From the NCBI GenBank assembly GCA_958295665.1, contig OY282560.1:272850177-272914176 (forward strand): a stretch of 64,000 nucleotides of DNA, read 5' to 3'. This document shows, one piece after another, positions 56,315 through 64,000 of this stretch. The notes under the pieces were generated by a model. The model made no database searches. It saw only the letters and a list, made by a program, of their open reading frames with translations, and was not told the DNA's origin. Source of the stretch: Tipula vernalis. Taxonomy: Eukaryota > Arthropoda > Insecta > Diptera > Tipulidae. Position numbers and translations under genes: made by a program. How positions within the stretch are numbered: position 1 is the stretch's first letter; every line of letters begins with the position of its first letter.

Positions 56315-57720
56315 TGGTTTGAGGATTGAGTTGGGCGGGTTTAGTTTGGCTTGAATTGGAGTTGAGTTAGTTTTGGATTAGGGTTTAGTTAGCAGTAGGC
56401 AATATTTTTATATATGCTGGTTTGAGGATTTAGTTGGGCATTCAATTTGAAGTTGAGTTGGGTTCCATTCGCGAGTTCAATTGGGGTTGAGTTGGAGGTG
56501 AATTGAGATTGGATTGGGCTTAAGTGAGCAGTTTAAGTATTTTTTATTTATGTTGTTTTGAGGATTGAGCTGGGCGTTGAGTTTGCGGTTGAGTTGAGTG
56601 TTGAGTTGGGTTCCATTTGCGGATTGAGCTGATGCTGCTGTAGGGTTTGGAGAGCAGTTCAGCGAGGGATTTATTTATGTGATGAATTTATGATTGAATT
56701 AGAGTTAGCTTGAGTTGGGTCATGTATGAATGTAGTTCCTAAAACCATGTTGATTTGGCAGTTGAGTTAAGATTATTTGTTCGAGGAGTTGTGAGTCGAG
56801 TTAGGGTTAAGTTGGGGATTCGGTTGGGATTGAATTGAGTAGAAATTAACGGTTGGGCTGGGAATTTATTTGTGGTTATGTTAAGGGTTGATTTGGAAGT
56901 CAACTTGAGTTTTTTCGAGTTGAGTGCATATACGAATGTAGTTTTCGAGTTTCCTTGATTTGATTATTGTTTCGGACGTTGAGTTTGGGGTTAAGTTGAG
57001 GGTGGAGTTGGGGTGGACGGATGTGGAATGACGAGTTGGAGGTTGAGTTTTCATTGGGTTGAGTTCAGAGATGCATGCGATTTTCAGACCGTGTTGGTTT
57101 AGGTATTGAGTTTGGGGTTGCGTTAAGGGTTGAGTTGGGAGTTCAATTGAGGGTTAAGTTGAGGTTTAGTGAGGCGCTTAGTTGTGGGTTTATTGGGTGA
57201 AAGTTGTGTGTTTACTTGGAAGTCAGCTTGAGTTGAGTTCATGTACGCAAGTATTTTTTCGGACCATGTTGATTTGGCGATTGAGTCGGGTCTTGGGTTT
57301 TGTGTTGAGTAGAGAGCTGAATACGTGGTCGGGCTGGGCTTCATTTGGTTTGAGTTGGGAAAATATTTGGGAGTTGAGTTGAGATTCGAGATGGCCGTTA
57401 GCTTGACTTGTTCTGGGTTGAATTCGTGTACGCATGTAGTTTTTCACGCCGTTTTGATTTATGAGGGTTGCGTTGAGTGTTGAGCTGTTATCGACGGTTG
57501 AGAAATTATTTGGATTATTTGAAAGTTGATTTGGGGTTGAATTGATGATTGAATTTAGGGTTGGGTTGGCGCTTGATTCGGTAATTGCGATGTGATTGAA
57601 TTGGTGGTTGAGTTGTAAATTGAGGTGGACCTTAAGCCTATGATTGAGTTGAAACGATCAGTTAGAGATTGATTAGGGAGTTTAGTTAATTTTCAGGGCC
57701 GAAGTTCTGATCTGATCGTG
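56315..57720. repeat. GTTGAG-rich array, part 2
   Basis: About 1.4 kb of strand-asymmetric, G/T-rich, A-interrupted sequence built from GGTTGAGTTGGG-like words with no fixed period. A similar stretch lies at 55105-55400. Minus-strand frames rich in Asn/Gln/Pro/Ser (for example 57123-57344) are the reverse of the repeat word and not treated as genes. Confidence 0.75.
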
Positions 57721-57827
57721 AGGTTTCATCCCTTTTTGTTGTATTTTCTCAAATTAGCTATTTACATAGGGCAAAAAGCTTAGTAATTGAGACGGTTAAT
57801 TAAACATAGTAATACTTAGGCTATATA

Positions 57828-59171
57828 CAGTGCTAGGAAAAAAATTGGTCAAACATATTTTATTATAAAATGGATTTTTTTGTTAAAATTACAATACTTT
57901 TGAAAGCAATTGGCTTATTGTTTCATTTTAAATACATTTATTACCCATTTTTTTGAAGAAAAAAAAAGTACCTGCAATTTAGGGGAAAACCCTGAAAATA
58001 TTCCAAAATATTCAAAATACGTTGATTCGAGCTACTGTAATCGAATAAAGAAGTGTTTATCTTTTGTAATTTTTTTTTTGCTTTCTATTGGTTTATAGAA
58101 ATTATATCTTTAATATTAATATTTTTTTGGCCGCTTTTTGCTTTTATTATAGCGGTACACTTCCGATTCATTGAGTTTTATAAATCTTTCAAAGTCTCAG
58201 AAGTTCTGTATTTCTGGATGTTTATCAACAAACTTTTTAAAGCTTGAGTTGATTCCGGGTGCCTTCTTGCTACGTCTAACTTATTATAGACCAAACATTT
58301 TCTATTGGGTTTTCTACGGGCTTTACGGGCGGCCAGTTCAACACATCGATATTTTTTTCTGCGAAGGACTTTTTTACGTTTAAATGAATAGATAAGAAAA
58401 AAAGTAAAATGAAATGAAAGTCCATTTCACGGTAGTTACTCACAACTTGCATGGAGTTTAAAAATAAATCTGAAAGTATCATCGAAAAGCTCTAACACAG
58501 AGGGCTCAAATTCGTTATGTAGGACTTGCAGATAAATATCTGCTGTGGTAATGGAGCTAAGGAAGCACATTCGACCTGTTTCTTCTCCAGAACACAACTC
58601 TTCCAGTTGTTGGTGGAAGTCTTAAAAGACATTCGGTGCTAAGCCTCTTTCGAGGTTTTCTTCGTGCGAGGATTCTATAATCTGAAACATGCAGCTTGAA
58701 TTTGGATTGGCACAAAGCAGTTTCGTTTGCCTGTTGCTTGCCCATGAATCCCTCTTACGTCCTATGACGGTAGGCTTAAAAGTAAACTAATTGTTTAACC
58801 AATGTTTTTACACAACACTTGCGGAATGTACCACCATAATATAAGCTAAATGTGGCCCAAATAATATTAATATTAGAGATATAAGTTGCATAAAACAATT
58901 ATGCATAAAAAAAACCAAAAAAAAAAAATTTACTTTCGACCACTACTTCCACGCCTTTAAGTTCCAAATAAGATACTTTGAATATTTTGGCACTTTTTCC
59001 GATTTTCCCCCCTAAATTGCAGGTAAATTAAAAAAAAAATTGGGTCATAAATATATTTAAAATACAACAATAACCAAATTAATTACTTTCAAAAGTTTTG
59101 TAATTTTAGCGAAAAAAGACTTCAATTTGTAATAAAATATGTTTGACCAATTGTTTTTTTTCCCAGCACTG
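57828..59171 (-). mobile_element. Tc1-type transposon, second copy of 13.6-kb family
   Basis: CAGTGCTAGGAAAAAAATTGG at 57828 and CCCAGCACTG ending at 59171 are inverted repeats of about 220 bp matching those at 13636-15213. The left flank is TA (57826-57827); the right flank reads TT, so one target base has changed. The transposase is on the minus strand and is shorter than in the other copy. Confidence 0.9.
58276..58745 (-). pseudogene. Tc1-like transposase remnant
   Basis: In translation order: 58745-58557 gives QSKFKLHVSDYRILARRKPR and ECLLRLPP, homologous to the part after the first catalytic Asp in the 14.2-kb copy. A decayed stretch follows. 58482-58276 holds the same intron-like insertion (GTGAGTAAC at its start) and then SFAEKNIDVLNWPP and NPIENVWSIIS with the catalytic Glu. 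The Asp box of the first catalytic segment and the N-terminus are not readable. Inactive. Confidence 0.8.
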
Positions 59172-62100
59172 TTTGAATGTAACCTCACTTTTATGGCTGT
59201 TAGTTGAAATGGCAAAGAGTACACAAAATTTTTTTTTTAAATTTTTGTTGTAACAATGTGTGGTTAGTTTATTTTTGTTTTGATTAGGCGAGGTAGGGGG
59301 ATAGGGGGGTGCCCGATCAAGTTGATATTTATTACCACAGTTTTAAATGTCTGTCACATTATTTAAAAGAAACAAATAGGTTTTGAAGACTCATAAATAA
59401 AAATCATTGATTCATTGAACAACAATATTCGCCAGTATTGTGAAATGCTTTTGCTACAGATCATGATGCAACTGTACAAAAAGCAGTAATTTCACACTAA
59501 TAAATTATAAACTTTGCAGTAACTACAAACAATTTTAAATTTACCGACAAATTTCGAGAATTCTGGGAAATTTAAAATAATCACAATCATTGTTGAACAT
59601 CTTCAACAATTTTTAATAATCTGTAATATCATGCGAGAGGCTAATTTTCGAGATTAACTTGAACAAAAATTTAGAAATTATCGAATAATCTCGAAACGAA
59701 CCAAGGAAGTGTATTCACAATTATTTGGGGGAACTCCGAAAATCTCAAATATTTTAAAAAATGTTAACCCAAATACACCACAAATACATAATCCTGTATC
59801 ATTGAGAATCTCGAATAATTTCGAAAATACTCATTAATCATAGAATTCTAAAAATATCGTGACATTCTCAACAACAATAAAACAAACAAATAATCGAATA
59901 TTTCCGAAAACCTGATAAGTATATCTTTCCTGAAAAAATAACTGGAACACCACGAAAAATCACAATAAATACCGATGGTTCAAGTCTACCTGTAAGTAAC
60001 ACAACATAACGTCAAAATGCGAGAAACTCATATAATCCGTATTTACAGAAATCTATTGTTTAAAATTACACTTTATTGGAAATAAAAAATGTTAAACCAC
60101 CAAATCCGGCAAACGGACTTTATATTTAGAAGTGTTTAACGAGATTCGAATTTTTTTTTCGAAATTAAGACATAAGCAAAGCTGATTATGTATCGGGAAC
60201 TCGCAAAATTTTTATTTATAATCGAGTTTTCTCGAAATTGCGACTCGAAATACTATAGAGTTACATAGTTGAAAGTTAGAGAGAGGTAGGTAACATTGGT
60301 AGGTGATGGATTGCAATTAGCTACAACTTGCGGCGAAATTGAGGTGCCGTTTAGAAGACTGTAACTGAATACTCGATAAAACTCGGTTAATATCGAATTA
60401 ATTAACCGAAAAGTTTAGATTAATCGGTTAATCTATACAACTTTTGATTTCCCTGCCAGTCATGTCTTCAGCAACTACGCAGTCCTATATTCAGGTAGCC
60501 GTATTAAACTTCGTATAAGAATCACAATGATGTGATGTTGTGATTGAGAAAGAGGTGTCCAACATATTGCAAAAGGTAAATGGTTAGTTTGGCGATATTA
60601 TAAGGGTACTGTTATAACTATGATGTTTTCCTGGAAAAGTACCGTCCGAGGTGTCGAGTAGACTTAATATTTTTTCATCAAAAATCTAAATGAGTTAGAA
60701 AATGTTCCAAGAATATCCTGCACTTATTACAATTGACATTCTAGCTAAAATTTGGATTAAAAATTATAAGTAATGAAGAAAGTGTTTTACAAATAGCCGG
60801 TTTCCAAAATCCCGGTTTTAAAAATCCCGATTTTCAAAATCCTGGTTTTGAAAGATATATTTTTTTAAAAATTCTTGTGAGGAAAAACCTTAATTTTGAA
60901 ACGGGATTTTATAGTATAGCCGTAAAATCCACCGAGATTTTAATTTTTGCAAAACCGGTGTTTTGAAGACCGGTATTTTGAAAACCGGGATTTCGTGAAG
61001 CATCCCCATTAGAGCAAAATATAAATATAAATCTAGATTACCTCCATCATAGACTGCATGTCTCCATAAATATCTAAACCTAAAGATTTGTTTTTTGCTG
61101 TTGCTGGTTAACCATGAATATGATAGTGTGAATGTGAAATTTTTTGTTGGTTTCTTCTTCATGCGTTTAAGATTCTCTTTTGTATGGTGAAATGACACCA
61201 AGAATGACATTTTTAATATATTTCCCTACCTAATGTTTGTTTATTTAGTGAAAGATATCAAATTCCGTAACAACTAAGCTCATTGAAATGTAAACAAAAA
61301 TTTATAAGAAAAGATCGAAAAAATACTCCTCCAACCAATTGTAGTGTTCTAATCCAATTAGTTTTTGAACCATTGTTTCGGCCTAAGTAATTTCTCAATA
61401 TTTTCTTTTTCAGCCAATGTAATCCAAGCATGGTTCAAATTTACAATTTTGTTAAACAATGTGCAAAATGCATCAGTCGTGGGTGGGTAGACGTAGTTGT
61501 GCACTCCCGTGATTAAATAAACATTATGTGACATAACTACGATTTTAAAACCTCGCTCAAAACAATTTCTGAGACGCCTTACGAAGTTTAATAAAATATC
61601 TTAACAAATTTGTATTTTTATTTACGTTTTGAAACCAAGACATTTTGAATATTCAAAGAATTTTACTGAATTCATTCGGTCTTGTGTCTTCTTGATTCTA
61701 AGACAGGTTTTATTCATTTTTAATTTACTAAATGATCTTTCCGAAGAAACTACGGTAACCGGAATGGTAATCAGGACTATAGGTTGACCTAGTAGCGGGT
61801 CAATTAACAGCCTCAGTAGAGGCGAGTGGAAGTGTGCTTTAATTTAAAATACTAACAAATCCCTCATATAGGCAAGTAAATGTTGTTAATTGTTGTGACT
61901 AGTTTGATTTGGTAATTATGGTTGTTTGGCTAAGGCCAATATGTTGTCCTTTCATGCTGGACATTTCATTCCGTTTTTTGTTTGGTCACCTTAGATGGGT
62001 CCAACCGTCAGTTTCACTATTTCCCTATTTGTGATCTCTATGATCACCCCTTTCTGCTCTCTACAAAATGCGGTATAACAAGGTACATAAAACTGTTTAG

Positions 62101-63105
62101 GGGTCAGGTCCAACTTCTGTTTAAGCCGGATTATTTGATATGATTCCTGAGATATATAGCTAAAAACTGGAAAAGGGCATAAAATGATTATATAAAAGGA
62201 GGGTTCAGAATGGAAGCTCAGGTCAGCAGTTTAAGTCAGATTAAACTCTAAATATTCCTAGAGAAATAATTAATTACAATAATCTGTCAGATAAGACGTG
62301 ACGTGAAGTTCAAAATATTGTATCTCGTATTGCTTCTAAATTTTTTTATTTTTATTTTTTCACAAAACTCAGAGATGTGCTAGAAGGGCTTTGTTTGACA
62401 CATTGAAACTTTATTTTATTTTTAAAATTGTATGCTTCCTCCAACACAAAGGGTTTGTATCGAAGAATAAGAAAGTGTCGCCAGGGTAACCGAGAATTTA
62501 ACTGTTCAATTCTAGAGGAAAGACAGCCTATAGAAAATTCAAAATCGCATAACAGAATTATTAAATAGTCAGATAACAAAACCTAACCCTGGGCGAATTT
62601 ATTATTTTTTTATTAGTGCTCCAAATAAATTAATAATTAATATACACTAACCGCGATTGCGCTTCAAAATCCAAATGCAGAATTCAAATTCAGCAATTCA
62701 ATCAAAACCAACACAAATGCCTACAAGAACAGAATTTTACTCCATTGTTTAAATCTATTTTTCACTAACACCAATACGAATAGAAGGCTTAATATTTTGT
62801 TGGAATCTGCGAATGAAAGTTAAGCTCCGGCTTGTATTACATTTGTGTCGGTTTTGAACTTAATAAAATAAAATCTAAATTAATTTATGTTGGTTTTAAA
62901 AATAAACAAAATATGTATAATGAAGGAATAGATCATGTCAAACTGTGAAGAAAATACTAATTTCGCGAACGGCTCCATCTGTTAGAAAACATGATTTTCC
63001 AGATTATGCCACTAGTTGTCATTACTAATAAAATATTGTAGAAAGCAGTCTTGAAGATAGATGTCACTACGACTGATAATTTTTCTTTTGTCCTTTTCGA
63101 TTGAC
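59172..63105. other. AT-rich stretch, no gene supported
   Basis: A diffuse CTCGAATAATTTCGAAAAT motif is scattered over 59550-59950. ATCCCGGTTTT / AAACCGG motifs in both orientations occur at 60800-60990. No frame shows a domain; the minus-strand frame at 60890-61210 overlaps those motifs. Confidence 0.4.
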
Positions 63106-63712
63106 TAAAGAGAGAATCAGCCAACATTTAAGAAATTTAACGTAACAGAGCGGTATATGGAGTTTACATGTTACTGTCCAGCGAACCAAGAAATGTTCGT
63201 TCAGTTTCGTTAAATTGAAGTGTCAACTTAACAGAGCGAAGATTATCGCGCAAAACTGAAGGAAATGTCAAAAATCCAAATTGCCCTTTGTGCAAATCTT
63301 CTTGTGGGAGCTCATTGTACATTTTAAGCTTAAATTCAAAATTATTTATTTATGTTCATGTAAGTAAATTGAAAACCGAATAATTAAAGTCTTTATAAAT
63401 TGTAGGATCAAATTATTTATTTTCGTTTTTTTTCTTACGCCACAAGATCTGTGTGTTTTATTATTTATGTTTATGTCCTCTAAGAATTTAAGGCTTTTTA
63501 ATAATTGAAATAATTTTCGAAGTTCCTCCAATTCCATCGCCAGTTCAAAATTCTACACTAATTTTTAAAAATATTAATACGAGCTATCGTCACCATCAAA
63601 GCAATTGACAAGTTGTGTTACAGTTTCGCTAATCAACCTGTCAAATTTTCCGTTAGAAAAAACTTTCGTTAAATTCTGTTGAATTTCTTAAATGTTCACT
63701 GGTTGGCTCTTA
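63105..63712 (-). mobile_element. Possible Harbinger-like element
   Basis: CCAACATTTAAGAAATTTAAC near 63120 is mirrored near 63690 by GAATTTCTTAAATGTTCACT followed by GGTTGGCTC, an imperfect inverted repeat of about 30 bp. Between them a minus-strand frame (63537-63346) starts MELEELRKLFQLL and contains HRSCGVRKK, loosely like the N-terminal region of Harbinger-type nucleases. Neither end nor target duplication is clean, so this is tentative. Confidence 0.3.
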
Positions 63713-64000
63713 AAACAACTAAACTTAGTGCAAAAAAACCTAAACTCGATCATTTTTAACTAAGGTGAGTTTGGTTTTTTTTTTTGATCAATCGAAAACG
63801 ACATTAAAAAAAATGCTAGAAAGAGAAAGTTTCTCTGTATTAAATCAATAAGATTCTTTCGGCTTTTTATAGACAAAATATATTAAAAATAATGGTATTC
63901 ACAACATTTTCGACTTGTTAATCAGAAAAAATGAAGAGGCCAATCATTTATAAATATATCTACCAGAAAAAAAGTAGATATATCAAAATCTACACCGTAC
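63713..64000. other. Non-coding end of window
   Basis: AT-rich, nothing recognised. Confidence 0.4.

Noticed and set aside
57123..57447. Asn/Gln/Pro-rich minus-strand frames
   Set aside because: Reverse translation of the GTTGAG repeat word.

Overview
This is AT-rich, intron-poor, transposon-dominated eukaryotic DNA. The families present (a foldback element, a BEL/Pao LTR retrotransposon, two hAT types, four Tc1/Tc3 copies, a pogo-like element, a piggyBac-like MITE and tyrosine-recombinase elements) and introns of about 60 bp suggest an insect, most likely a higher fly (Diptera). Species cannot be read from the window. No tRNA, rRNA or CRISPR array was recognised, and no complete conserved host gene. 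Almost all coding potential belongs to broken transposons.

Layout. 1-1.4 kb: a 108-bp tandem array. 1.39-2.85 kb: a degenerate hAT element with an 8-bp target duplication. 2.9-5.16 kb: a tyrosine-recombinase (YR) element with large palindromic ends. 5.2-10.8 kb: no genes seen. 10.8-12.1 kb: a MITE and a non-LTR remnant. 12.5-17.1 kb: a region bounded by CTAGTAA-rich blocks that may hold exons of an unidentified secreted-protein gene, with a Tc1 element and a MITE inserted between the exons. 19.7-20.9 kb: a deleted Tc1 carrying a 268-bp palindrome and a piggyBac-type MITE. 20.9-23.7 kb: a 5'-truncated non-LTR retrotransposon on the minus strand. 23.7-27.3 kb: a mariner-like fragment and a pogo-like transposase split by a MITE. 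28.9-30.3 kb: a hAT element of the DUF4371/ZMYM1-like type. 30.3-36.6 kb: mostly simple sequence. 36.9-38.7 kb: a second YR gene, present only as an inverted duplication of its N-terminal half, plus a solo copy of the YR terminal module. 39.0-40.2 kb: a deleted Tc3-like element. 40.3-41.4 kb: irregular arrays. 43.6-50.3 kb: a BEL/Pao element with LTRs that look identical but a broken gag-pol. 52.1-53.6 kb: a foldback element with a 9-bp target duplication. 54.2-57.7 kb: GTTGAG-rich arrays. 57.8-59.2 kb: a second copy of the 13.6-kb Tc1 family. 59.2-64 kb: no confident genes; a possible Harbinger-like MITE lies at 63.1-63.7 kb.

The strongest candidate for something under-described is the YR system at 2.9-5.2 kb and 36.9-38.7 kb. 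It encodes a recombinase with the full R...HxxR...H/W...Y set and one small intron. It is bounded by modular palindromes joined at a recurrent GTGGACAA-type motif. Near-identical modules also occur away from that gene, beside a clearly diverged recombinase.
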